Shown: positions 6,663 through 13,405, numbered from the stretch's first letter. The stretch: DNA of 13,459 nucleotides from Campylobacteraceae bacterium (GCA_019162915.1 JAFLKZ010000022.1:35401-48859), one strand, 5' to 3'. Notes: a model not told the origin generated them from the letters alone. Translations and numbers: made by a program.

Positions 6663-8411
6663 TTATAATCCTATTTTTTCTAAATGAGCTAAAAACTCAT
6701 CTGCATTTTTAAAACCAATGACTCGTAAAGATTGTAATTCTTCTCCATTTTTAAAAAATAATATAGCAGGAGGTCCAAAAACTCCAAACTCTTTTTGCAT
6801 TCTTTTATCTTCATCACTATTTTTTGTCACATCAATTTGCAATAATGTAAAATTTTTCAACTTTTCCTTTACCCTTGCATCAGAAAAAGTAAAGTTTTCA
6901 AGTTCAATACAATTCACACACCAATCAGCATAAAAATCAAGCATTACAGGTTTACTACTCGATGCTTTTAAAGCTTTAGAGAGTTCTGTACCATTTTGAA
7001 TTCTTGCAAAGTCTGTTTTTAAAATCTCTTTGCCAACTTCTTTACTGATAAATTTTTCCAAAGGATTTAAAGGATTTGTAGCGCCACTGATGGAGCCTAA
7101 AAAAAGTACAACACCATAAAGAAAAAGTATCACGACCAAACTTTTTAAAAGTTTATGCCAACCGCTTACATCCACCCGTAAAGGCTCCAAGGCTCCTAGA
7201 TAAATAGAAGACATAAGAACCAATAGCATCCATAAAAACATGCTTACATGTAAAGGGATAATACGAGACAACATCCAAATAGCAACGCCGAGCATCATCA
7301 CACCAAAGATAGCTTTGACATTTTCCATCCAACCACCAGGGCGAGGCATATATTTCCCAGCCGTTGTTCCAACGATGAGCAAGGGAACACCCATACCAAG
7401 ACTCATCACAAAAAGAGCCGATCCACCAAGCAAGGCATTGCCACTTTGCCCAATGTAAATAAGAGCGCCCGCCAAAGGAGCAGCAACACATGGACCCACA
7501 ATAAGTGCTGATAAAAAGCCCATCACGGCAACGCCAAAAACACCTTGCGTTTGTGCTTCATCTGACTTTTTACTTAGTTTTGTTTGGATGAAATTTGGCA
7601 TTTTAATCTCATAAAAACCAAACATCGAAAAAGCAAGAATTACAAAGACAGCACTAAAAGAGGCAAGTACCCATGGATTTTGTAACGAAGCTTGAAGATT
7701 GGCGCCAAACATACCTGCAAGTACGCCTGCTATCGTATAGGCAAAAGACATTGCGATAACATAAACTAAAGAGAGTAAAAAACCTTTTTTAGCTGTCATA
7801 TTGACAGTTGATTGAGAAGCGATAATGGAAGACAAGATAGGTATCATCGGAAATACGCATGGCGTTAAAGATAAAAGCAAACCAAAACCAAAGAAACTGA
7901 GTAAAACAAGGACCAAATTTCCACTGGCTAAAGAGCTAGCAATAGTATCTTGTTCGGAAAGTGTTGTGTTGTTTTTGAGCTTAGTGCCCTCTATATCAAA
8001 TGTAAATTTAGCGTCCATAGGCTGATAGCAAAGTCCTAACTCTGAGCATCCTTGATAGGATATTTTCAGTGTAAAACTCCCACTTTTAACATATTCTTTG
8101 AGTAAACTTTGAGGCACAATAATATCAAAGGATTGGCGCAAGGTCATATAATCATGAAAAAGTTCAGCCTTTGGTCTTTGGATAAGCCTATCTAGGTTTA
8201 ATACTTTTGGCTCAATCAATTCTATTTTAAATTTATCATCATAAAGATAAATAGCTTCTCCTAATTTGACCGTGACAACTACACCTTGCTGATTTTGTTC
8301 CGAGGTTACGCTAAAGGCTTCTTCTGGTGTTAAAATTTTCTGAGTTTGTGTTGCAAAAAGAGAAGAATATAGCATCATAAAAAAGAAAATAAGTTTTACA
8401 TTATGTTTCAT
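6663..8411 (-). CDS. dsbD: Thiol:disulfide interchange protein DsbD
   Basis: Inner-membrane protein that carries electrons from cytoplasmic thioredoxin to periplasmic thiol-reducing partners, such as those for disulfide isomerisation and cytochrome c assembly. The full three-domain form (582 aa) is present. A signal peptide (1-20) leads into the periplasmic alpha domain with cysteines C122 and C128 (QGCSELGLCYQP). The membrane beta domain of about eight segments (165-445) has C185 in TPCVFPMIP and C308 in VGPCVAAPL. The C-terminal thioredoxin-like gamma domain has DFYADWCVNC (C498/C501) and a cis-proline near 548. All six redox cysteines are intact. AAAGG lies just upstream of the ATG. The gene is divergent from ppk2 and is followed without a gap by a 96-aa gene. 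It contains one TTACATGTAA copy in the membrane domain. Confidence 0.96.
   Translation of the reverse strand: MKHNVKLIFFFMMLYSSLFATQTQKILTPEEAFSVTSEQNQQGVVVTVKLGEAIYLYDDKFKIELIEPKVLNLDRLIQRPKAELFHDYMTLRQSFDIIVPQSLLKEYVKSGSFTLKISYQGCSELGLCYQPMDAKFTFDIEGTKLKNNTTLSEQDTIASSLASGNLVLVLLSFFGFGLLLSLTPCVFPMIPILSSIIASQSTVNMTAKKGFLLSLVYVIAMSFAYTIAGVLAGMFGANLQASLQNPWVLASFSAVFVILAFSMFGFYEIKMPNFIQTKLSKKSDEAQTQGVFGVAVMGFLSALIVGPCVAAPLAGALIYIGQSGNALLGGSALFVMSLGMGVPLLIVGTTAGKYMPRPGGWMENVKAIFGVMMLGVAIWMLSRIIPLHVSMFLWMLLVLMSSIYLGALEPLRVDVSGWHKLLKSLVVILFLYGVVLFLGSISGATNPLNPLEKFISKEVGKEILKTDFARIQNGTELSKALKASSSKPVMLDFYADWCVNCIELENFTFSDARVKEKLKNFTLLQIDVTKNSDEDKRMQKEFGVFGPPAILFFKNGEELQSLRVIGFKNADEFLAHLEKIGL
7244..7254 (-). 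repeat. TTTACATGTAA repeat, copy 4 (inside dsbD)
   Basis: Core TTACATGTAA at 7244-7253; the minus strand reads CCTTTACATGTAAGC. Frame TTA CAT GTA encodes Leu387-His388-Val389 of DsbD, in the membrane domain. Confidence 0.85.
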
Positions 8412-8439
8412 TCGCCGACCTTTTATTAAATTAAAATGT

Positions 8440-8445
8440 ATTTTA
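8440..8445 (-). promoter_or_regulatory. Possible -10 element for dsbD
   Basis: On the minus strand GCTAAAAT lies about 29 nt before the dsbD start, close to the TATAAT consensus. No convincing -35 was found at 16-18 nt, which is common in Campylobacterota sigma70 promoters. Weak, position-based call. Confidence 0.35.
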
Positions 8446-8481
8446 GCGAATAAGTCTAAACCTTTTGTAAATTTTAACGAT

Positions 8482-8510
8482 TTATCAAAATATGAGGTGT
8501 AAACTATAAG
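8482..8510 (+). promoter_or_regulatory. Possible sigma70 promoter for ppk2
   Basis: TTATCA (8482-8487) and TATAAG (8505-8510) are spaced by exactly 17 nt, about 23 nt before the ppk2 ATG, with GGGAG (8523-8527 region) as ribosome site in between. Both hexamers deviate from consensus, so the call is moderate. Confidence 0.4.
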
Positions 8511-8533
8511 AAATAAAACTTCGGGAGCATAAG

Positions 8534-9472
8534 ATGGCTAAGAATAAAGAGAGAAAAAATAAAAAACAAAAAGTTAGTAAACTTGAAACTAAAGAAGAAA
8601 AATTAGTTGTCAAAGAAGCAACAGTCTCCGAAGTAGAGCCAGAAGAAAAAAGTCGTGATGGTAAAGTACAAATTTGGGTTAAAAAAAGTGACTTACAATA
8701 TGAAAAAGAGCTCATAAAACTTCAAGTTGAACTCATAAAATTTCAAAATCATGTCAAAGATCAAGGACTTAAAGTTCTCATTTTAGTTGAAGGTCGCGAT
8801 GCTGCTGGAAAAGGTGGAACCATAAAACGCATTACAGAACACCTTAACCCACGAGGTGCGCGTGTCGTAGCACTTTCAAAACCATCCGATACCGAACGCA
8901 CACAATGGTATTTTCAACGCTACACCCAACATCTTCCCTCCGCTGGGGAAATCGTACTTTTTGATAGGTCATGGTATAATCGAGCCGGTGTTGAGCCTGT
9001 CATGGGATTTTGCACACAACAAGAGCATAAAGAATTTTTACGAGAAGTTCCCAAATTTGAAACGATGATCGCTAACTCAGGTATTCTCTTCTTTAAATTT
9101 TATTTCTCTGTGAGTAAAGAAGATCAAGCTAAAAGGTTTAGTGAGCGAAAAACAGACCCTCTCAAACAGTTTAAACTCTCTCCAGTTGATGAAAAATCGC
9201 AAGAACTTTGGGATCAGTACACAATTGCTAAGTACTCGATGCTCCTCTCTTCAAATAATCCAAGATGCCCATGGACTATCGTCTTATCTAATGATAAGAA
9301 AAAAGCAAGACTCAATACTATCAAGCATATTTTAAATAATGTCGAGTATCCAGATAAAGTTAAAAGTAAGTACCTTAAAGTTGACCCAGAAGTTATACGA
9401 AGTGGAAAAGAAGAAATTGAGATTATGGAGCAGAGTCTTCAAAATGACAATCTATCACATTTAAACGGCTAG
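8534..9472 (+). CDS. ppk2: Polyphosphate kinase 2 (PPK2), single-domain
   Basis: Transfers phosphate between polyphosphate and nucleotides in the cytoplasm. Single-domain enzymes with this sequence style usually phosphorylate NDPs (class I), but nucleotide preference cannot be read here. The 312-aa protein shows Walker A GRDAAGKGG (87-95), then LSKPSDTERTQWYFQRY (114-130). Walker B with its following segment is FDRSWYNRAGVEPVMGF (143-159), and the lid region ERKTDPLKQFKLSPVD is at 204-219. Residues 1-45 are a Lys/Glu-rich, probably disordered extension not needed for catalysis. It is monocistronic, divergent from dsbD, and ends at a strong hairpin shared with the convergent dnaK. From memory, C. 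jejuni also has ppk2 (Cj0604) next to dsbD, which supports both assignment and lineage. Confidence 0.93.
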   Translation: MAKNKERKNKKQKVSKLETKEEKLVVKEATVSEVEPEEKSRDGKVQIWVKKSDLQYEKELIKLQVELIKFQNHVKDQGLKVLILVEGRDAAGKGGTIKRITEHLNPRGARVVALSKPSDTERTQWYFQRYTQHLPSAGEIVLFDRSWYNRAGVEPVMGFCTQQEHKEFLREVPKFETMIANSGILFFKFYFSVSKEDQAKRFSERKTDPLKQFKLSPVDEKSQELWDQYTIAKYSMLLSSNNPRCPWTIVLSNDKKKARLNTIKHILNNVEYPDKVKSKYLKVDPEVIRSGKEEIEIMEQSLQNDNLSHLNG

Positions 9473-9479
9473 AAAATAC

Positions 9480-9490
9480 TTTACATGTAA
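9480..9490 (+). repeat. TTTACATGTAA repeat, copy 5 (terminator left arm)
   Basis: Core TTACATGTAA at 9481-9490 in the context CTTTACATGTAAGG. It pairs with copy 6 as the stem of the ppk2/dnaK terminator. Confidence 0.85.
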
Positions 9491-9499
9491 GGATTTTCC

Positions 9500-9510
9500 T
9501 TACATGTAAA
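9500..9510 (-). repeat. TTTACATGTAA repeat, copy 6 (terminator right arm)
   Basis: Core TTACATGTAA at 9500-9509; the minus strand reads CTTTACATGTAAGG, identical to copy 5. Confidence 0.85.
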
Positions 9511-9523
9511 GTTCAATAAAGTT

Positions 9524-11407
9524 TTATTCTACTTCTGCGTCGATGACATCGTCATCTTTTTTAGCTTTTGGCTTTTCAGCTGAACCAGCTTCACTTTTTT
9601 CATCTTTTTTGTACATTGCTTCGGCAAGTTTATGACTTGCTTCACTTAAAGATTTTACTTTTGCATCAATTTGCTCTTTCGTAGCACTTTCATTCGCTAA
9701 AGTCTCTTTGAGTGCTTTAAGTTCTGTCTCAATTTTTGCTTTATCCTCAGCACTGATTGATTCACCCATCTCGCCAAGAGATTTTTCTGTTTGATGCGCA
9801 AGAGCGTCTGCTTGATTTCTTGCCTCGACGCCTTCTTTACGTTTTTTGTCTTCTTCTTTATGAAGTTCAGCATCTTTGACCATTCTATCAATCTCTGCAT
9901 CATCAAGCCCTGAACTACCAGAAATTTTAATCTCTTGTATTTTTCCCGTTGCTTTATCTTTAGCAGAAACTGTCAAGATACCGTTTGCATCGATGTCAAA
10001 AGCAACTTCGATTTGAGGAACGCCTCTTGGAGCTGGTGGAATACTCTCAAGATTGAATTGACCTAAAGATTTGTTATCTCTTGCAAATTCTCTCTCGCCT
10101 TGAAGCGCGTGAATGGTAACGGCTGGTTGGTTATCTTCTGCTGTTGAGAAAACTTGAGATTTTTTAACAGGAATGGTTGTGCCCTTCTCAATCAATTTCG
10201 TCATAACGCCACCCAAAGTCTCAATTCCAAGGCTAAGAGGTGTTACATCAAGAAGAAGGATATCTTTAACATCACCCTTGATAACAGCACCTTGAATCGC
10301 AGCACCGATAGCTACAACTTCATCAGGATTTACTGATTTGTTAAGCTCTTTTTCAAAGAATGCTTTGACTTTTTGTTGAACTAAAGGAACTCTTGTTGAT
10401 CCACCGACCATAACGATTTCTTTAATTTCACCTTTTTTCAAATCTGAATCATTCACAACTTCTTTGATTTTCTTGATGGTTAAATCAACCAAATCTTCAA
10501 TCATAGATTCAAATTTAGCACGCGTAAGTTTTTTAACAAGGTGTTTTGGTCCACTTGCATCTGCAGTAATAAATGGCAAGTTAATCTCAGTCTCGTTTGA
10601 AGAAGAGAGTTCTTTTTTTGCATTTTCTGCTGCTTCTTTTAATCTTTGAAGTGCCATAACATCGTTTTTAAGATCAAGCCCTGTCTCACTTTTAAATTCG
10701 CCCGCTAACCAGTCGATGAGTCTATTATCAAAGTCATCTCCCCCTAAAAATGCATCGCCACCTGTTGAGAGAACTTCAACTACGTTATCGCCTGTTTCTA
10801 GGACAGTAACGTCAAATGTTCCACCACCCAAGTCATAAACAACGATTTTTTCAGCTTCTTTTTTATCCAAACCATAAGAAAGTGCGGCAGAAGTTGGCTC
10901 GTTGATGATACGAAGAACATTAAGTCCAGCAATCGTTCCAGCCTCTTTTGTTGCTTTTCTTTGACTATCATTAAAATATGCAGGAACAGTAATAACCGCG
11001 TCCGTTACTTCTTCACCTAAATAAGCTTCAGCGTCTTCTTTAAGCTTCATCAATACTTTGGCACTAATCTCTTGAGGTGTATAAACTTTACCATCAATTT
11101 CAATCGCACATGCACCATTTCTATCTACAATAGTGTAAGGAAGACGTTTTTTAGCTTCCACTGTTTTTTCTTCATCACTCATCAGACCCATAATTCTTTT
11201 GATAGAATAAATGGTTCGCTTTGGATTAGTCACTGCTTGACGTTTTGCAGTATCACCTACTAAAACTTCCTCTTTATCTGTAAAAGCTACTACAGAAGGC
11301 GTAGTATTTTTACCCTCTTTGTTAGGGATAACTTTACTCTCACCCCTTTCATAAACAGCAACACAAGAGTTTGTTGTTCCTAAATCTATACCGATTACTT
11401 TTCCCAT
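9524..11407 (-). CDS. dnaK: Molecular chaperone DnaK (Hsp70)
   Basis: ATP-driven cytoplasmic chaperone working with DnaJ and the nucleotide-exchange factor GrpE. The 627-aa length is standard. The ATPase domain shows IDLGTTNS (7-14), catalytic Lys70 in IKRIMG, INEPTSAALSYG (168-179), YDLGGGTFD (191-199) and GGSTRVP (335-341). The interdomain linker is around 383-390 (ILLLDVTPLSLG). The substrate-binding beta domain (to about 507) contains NPDEVVAIGAA just before the linker and QGEREFARDN at 436-445. A helical lid (508-600) ends in a charged disordered tail closing in DVIDAEVE. AAAGGAT is placed just before the ATG, 21 nt after grpE. Third gene of hrcA-grpE-dnaK; no dnaJ follows. No anomalies seen. 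Confidence 0.99.
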   Translation of the reverse strand: MGKVIGIDLGTTNSCVAVYERGESKVIPNKEGKNTTPSVVAFTDKEEVLVGDTAKRQAVTNPKRTIYSIKRIMGLMSDEEKTVEAKKRLPYTIVDRNGACAIEIDGKVYTPQEISAKVLMKLKEDAEAYLGEEVTDAVITVPAYFNDSQRKATKEAGTIAGLNVLRIINEPTSAALSYGLDKKEAEKIVVYDLGGGTFDVTVLETGDNVVEVLSTGGDAFLGGDDFDNRLIDWLAGEFKSETGLDLKNDVMALQRLKEAAENAKKELSSSNETEINLPFITADASGPKHLVKKLTRAKFESMIEDLVDLTIKKIKEVVNDSDLKKGEIKEIVMVGGSTRVPLVQQKVKAFFEKELNKSVNPDEVVAIGAAIQGAVIKGDVKDILLLDVTPLSLGIETLGGVMTKLIEKGTTIPVKKSQVFSTAEDNQPAVTIHALQGEREFARDNKSLGQFNLESIPPAPRGVPQIEVAFDIDANGILTVSAKDKATGKIQEIKISGSSGLDDAEIDRMVKDAELHKEEDKKRKEGVEARNQADALAHQTEKSLGEMGESISAEDKAKIETELKALKETLANESATKEQIDAKVKSLSEASHKLAEAMYKKDEKSEAGSAEKPKAKKDDDVIDAEVE

Positions 11408-11428
11408 TTTTTATCCTTTTACTTTGAT

Positions 11429-11989
11429 TTATTTAACGATACTAACCATTGCAGGTCTTAAAATTCTCTCTTTGATTTTGTAGCCTTTTTGAAACACTTG
11501 CAAAATCTCACCAGAACTTTTACCTTCACTTTCCAACTGCATTACAGCTTCGTGAAAATTAGGGTCAAACTCACCGTTCATATCGACAAGTTCAATACCA
11601 TGCTTTTCAAATGCTTTTCTAAATTGCTCGATAGTTAAACCAAGCCCTTCTCTTACTTTGTCTAAAAGATCACTACTGCATATTTCTTGGTTTGAACCAG
11701 AGAGAATTGCCATTTCTAATGAATCAATCACAGGTAAAAGATCCCTTGCAAAAATTTCATGGGCATAAGAAATTGCTTGCATCTTTTCTTTTTCTAATCT
11801 TTTTTTGAGATTGTCAAATTCAGCATTGGCTCTAAGATATCTATCTTCAAGCTCCAGTACTTTGTCTTTTAGTAAAGTGATTTCATCTACGGGTTCACTT
11901 TCACATAAAGACAACTCTTCATTTCCCTCGATGGAAACATCAACGACTTCTTCTTGTTGAAGTTCATCTTTGTCTAACTTTTGATCCAC
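11429..11989 (-). CDS. grpE: Nucleotide exchange factor GrpE (GTG start)
   Basis: Dimeric cochaperone that releases ADP from DnaK. The 186-aa protein has an acidic, disordered N-terminus (1-35), a long coiled-coil helix (about 36-75), then a four-helix-bundle region (78-133). The C-terminal beta domain carries NFHEAVMQ (144-151) and the family signature GYKIKERILRPAMVSI (169-184). I assign GTG at 11987-11989 as start because AGGAG lies 6 nt upstream and the frame gives MDQKLDKDEL. An out-of-frame ATG begins 2 nt earlier and would give only five codons. The ribosome site lies within the last codons of hrcA (3-nt gap), so the two genes are coupled. C29 and C104 are not conserved features I can interpret. 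Confidence 0.97.
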   Translation of the reverse strand: MDQKLDKDELQQEEVVDVSIEGNEELSLCESEPVDEITLLKDKVLELEDRYLRANAEFDNLKKRLEKEKMQAISYAHEIFARDLLPVIDSLEMAILSGSNQEICSSDLLDKVREGLGLTIEQFRKAFEKHGIELVDMNGEFDPNFHEAVMQLESEGKSSGEILQVFQKGYKIKERILRPAMVSIVK

Positions 11990-11992
11990 ATA

Positions 11993-12796
11993 TTACTCCT
12001 TAACTTTATTGAAAAAACTCTCAAAATCACTCTCTATACGACCAAAACAAAAAAACTCTGCAGAGGAAGCATCTTCTCCAAAATGAACTTTTTGCTTAAT
12101 AGCAACACAACCTTTGGGAACAAATCCATCAAAATAAATTCCATCATCAATAGATTCAACAAAATGAAGCTTCTGAAATCTTTGTATAAAAACATCATTT
12201 TGCATTTCTCTGGCTATATCATACATCTCTTTTTCGCCTTCTTTTAAAATAGAAGCTTTCGAAAAGATATTGGAAAGTTTTTCATGAAGTTCATATAATC
12301 CAACTTGTGCCGAGATATCTTTAAGCTCTCTCATACTACAGCCTATGAGGGTATTTAAAAATTGTTCTACTTTGATGTTATATTTGAGGATAGCTTCATG
12401 TCCATCAAATACCAAAATTAAAAAACGATTTTCAACACACACAACTTCTTTAAAAATAGCATTTGAACTTCGCTCCAAAATACAAAAAAGATTATATTCT
12501 TTAGTAAAATTTTGAACTTTTTCCACACTTTTAATTAACAAAGGATGGGTAATGTTAATTTTTTCAGTCCAATAATCTACCAATGCACTATGAGTAGGAA
12601 CGCGTCCACTACTAACGTGTAATTGAACGAGTGAACCAATATCAGAGAGTTTTTTAAAATAAATGCGAATTGTCGATGGTGACATATCAAGCGTCATCTT
12701 CATTTGTAAATCAGATGATCCAATAGGCATTTTCGATTTTAAATACTCTTGGATAATCGATTCTAAAATCAACTCTTGCTTTGAGATTCTTTTCAT
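11993..12796 (-). CDS. hrcA: Heat-inducible transcription repressor HrcA
   Basis: Represses its own heat-shock operon by binding CIRCE operators; activity in other bacteria depends on GroE. The N-terminal winged helix (about 6-75) shows IIQEYLKSKMPIGSSDL, SPSTIRIYFKKLSDIG and the wing VSSGRVPT followed by YWTEK. This matches the usual pattern of IRN-x-M, L-x-x-x-G and SAGR-x-PT. At 267 aa it is much shorter than Bacillus HrcA (about 340), which from memory is normal in Campylobacterota and reflects a reduced insert domain, not a truncation. It is first in the operon, behind a consensus promoter and a degenerate CIRCE ending 1 nt before its ATG. The AAGAAGAG before the ATG can serve as ribosome site and overlaps the operator half. 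Confidence 0.94.
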   Translation of the reverse strand: MKRISKQELILESIIQEYLKSKMPIGSSDLQMKMTLDMSPSTIRIYFKKLSDIGSLVQLHVSSGRVPTHSALVDYWTEKINITHPLLIKSVEKVQNFTKEYNLFCILERSSNAIFKEVVCVENRFLILVFDGHEAILKYNIKVEQFLNTLIGCSMRELKDISAQVGLYELHEKLSNIFSKASILKEGEKEMYDIAREMQNDVFIQRFQKLHFVESIDDGIYFDGFVPKGCVAIKQKVHFGEDASSAEFFCFGRIESDFESFFNKVKE

Positions 12797-12797
12797 T

Positions 12798-12824
12798 TTA
12801 GCACTCTTCTTGTTTAATTGCTGA
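12798..12824 (-). promoter_or_regulatory. Degenerate CIRCE operator (HrcA site) before hrcA
   Basis: On the minus strand TCAGCAATT-N9-GAGTGCTAA ends one base before the hrcA ATG. The right half is a perfect match to the CIRCE consensus (TTAGCACTC-N9-GAGTGCTAA). The left half matches 6 of 9, and the 9-nt spacing is exact. It falls at the predicted transcription start/5' leader, the usual CIRCE position, so HrcA autoregulation is likely. Confidence 0.75.
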
Positions 12825-12828
12825 TGAA

Positions 12829-12858
12829 ATTATACAAAAGTGAGTGTACTAATGTCAA
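12829..12858 (-). promoter_or_regulatory. Consensus sigma70 promoter of hrcA-grpE-dnaK
   Basis: Minus strand TTGACA (12853-12858), an 18-nt spacer, and TATAAT (12829-12834): both hexamers are perfect. Predicted start is near 12822, giving a leader of about 26 nt that overlaps the CIRCE. The spacer contains TTAGTACACTC (12842-12852), which resembles a CIRCE half with two extra bases. Confidence 0.85.
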
Positions 12859-12865
12859 GTATTTA

Positions 12866-12888
12866 TTCAATAAAATATTGAAACAATA
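12866..12888. repeat. Short inverted repeats upstream of the hrcA promoter
   Basis: TTCAATA-AAA-TATTGAA (12866-12882) is a perfect 7-bp inverted repeat. It is continued by AAACAATA so that CAATA, TATTG and CAATA alternate every 8 bp. It lies just upstream of the -35 hexamer, where an activator or second repressor could bind. It does not match the HspR HAIR consensus. The rest of 12859-12958 is AT-rich with no gene or other element seen. Confidence 0.45.
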
Positions 12889-12958
12889 AAATCATGCTTT
12901 TAGAAATAATATTTTTTAATACAAGTGAAGTGTAAAAATTTGAAGAACTAGCTTAAGA

Positions 12959-13132
12959 TTAAGATTTTTTAGGGGATATTTTAATACGTTTTTTATTTTT
13001 TAAAATAAGTAGTATGAGATATTTAAACTCTTTACTAACGTTTTTCAACTTAGCGATAAAATTTTCTTTTTTGGTCATAGACATAAATATATCGTTCAAC
13101 GCTTGTCTTTCATTTTGTGTCAAGGTGCTCAT
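12959..13132 (-). CDS. Small basic protein of unknown function, coupled to the HTH gene
   Basis: A 57-aa reading frame, MSTLTQNERQALNDIFMSMT onward, ending at TAA 12959-12961. Its ATG overlaps the stop of the upstream HTH gene as ATGA, and a strong AAGGAG lies 5 nt before it, inside the last HTH codons, which is good evidence that it is translated. Residues 1-20 are polar and helical. The middle has FIAKLKN and FKYLILLILKNKK (36-48), too short and too basic nearby for a confident membrane span. The C-terminus is Lys-rich (KKRIKISPKKS). It could be a partner or modulator of the HTH protein, or a membrane-associated or nucleic-acid-binding small protein. No family recognised. Confidence 0.65.
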   Translation of the reverse strand: MSTLTQNERQALNDIFMSMTKKENFIAKLKNVSKEFKYLILLILKNKKRIKISPKKS

Positions 13133-13377
13133 ACATTCTCCTTTAATTCACTAGAAATACGTCTAATTAAGCGCAAGATATCTCCATCTTGTAGTTCGTC
13201 TAGCATTTTAAAAATTGCTATTGCTGCTTGAGGCTGTGAATTTCCAAGTTTCCAATCTTGATATGTTCGCATCGATACACCAAGTTTATCTGCCATCTCA
13301 CGTTGTGAAATCTTTTTTCCTAAGAATTTAGATTCAACAGCATTATGAAGGAGATTAAATATATCATTTGTTTTCAT
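13129..13377 (-). CDS. Small XRE-family helix-turn-helix protein
   Basis: 82 aa, essentially a single HTH domain (about residues 20-65): ISQREMADKLGVSMRTYQDWKLGNSQPQ is the classic helix 2, turn, recognition helix 3 and loop, written here from residue 23. N-terminal residues 1-19 form a further helix. The C-terminal helix 65-80 (DILRLIRRISSELKE) may mediate dimerisation. The length is that of a Cro-like regulator or an antitoxin-like DNA-binding protein. The following 57-aa gene overlaps by ATGA, so they form a two-gene unit; no toxin motif is recognisable in it. A TATAAT -10 (13406-13411) and a GTAGAA/TTCTAC palindrome between it and the ATG suggest autoregulation. Ribosome site is poor. Confidence 0.8.
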   Translation of the reverse strand: MKTNDIFNLLHNAVESKFLGKKISQREMADKLGVSMRTYQDWKLGNSQPQAAIAIFKMLDELQDGDILRLIRRISSELKENV

Positions 13378-13391
13378 GTAGAAGATTCTAC
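13378..13391. promoter_or_regulatory. Palindrome directly upstream of the small HTH gene, possible operator
   Basis: GTAGAA-GA-TTCTAC is a 6-bp inverted repeat immediately before the ATG (13375-13377), in the predicted leader. Its position suits autorepression by the HTH protein or, as a short hairpin, translational control. Function is inference. Confidence 0.4.
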
Positions 13392-13405
13392 CTAAGAGAG
13401 GTTTA

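Larger units (their letters stand above)
9478..9512. terminator. Strong bidirectional terminator hairpin built from two TTACATGTAA copies
   Basis: ACTTTACATGTAAGGA (9478-9493) and TCCTTACATGTAAAGT (9497-9512) form a perfect 16-bp stem with a TTT loop. It sits between the ends of the convergent ppk2 (9472) and dnaK (9524) genes. On the minus strand it is followed by ATTTTCT, a short U-tract suited to ending the hrcA-grpE-dnaK transcript. On the plus strand the trailing sequence is only moderately T-rich. The stem contains repeat copies 5 (9480-9490, plus) and 6 (9500-9510, minus) in inverted orientation. Confidence 0.85.

Noticed and set aside
7153..7491. 112-aa minus-strand open frame inside dsbD
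   Set aside because: It is out of frame within the well-conserved DsbD membrane domain and has a composition rich in Trp, Cys and Ser typical of a shadow frame.
9697..9906. 69-aa minus-strand open frame within dnaK
   Set aside because: Lies in the DnaK lid coding region in another frame; Lys/Gln-rich shadow with no ribosome site.
11993..12796. HrcA truncated or frameshifted because it is short
   Set aside because: The frame is intact with coherent start, stop and coupling to grpE, and short HrcA proteins are, to my knowledge, usual in Campylobacterota.
12959..13377. Classical toxin-antitoxin module
   Set aside because: No RelE, HigB, HipA or other toxin motif is visible in the 57-aa product; kept only as one possible reading of the pair.
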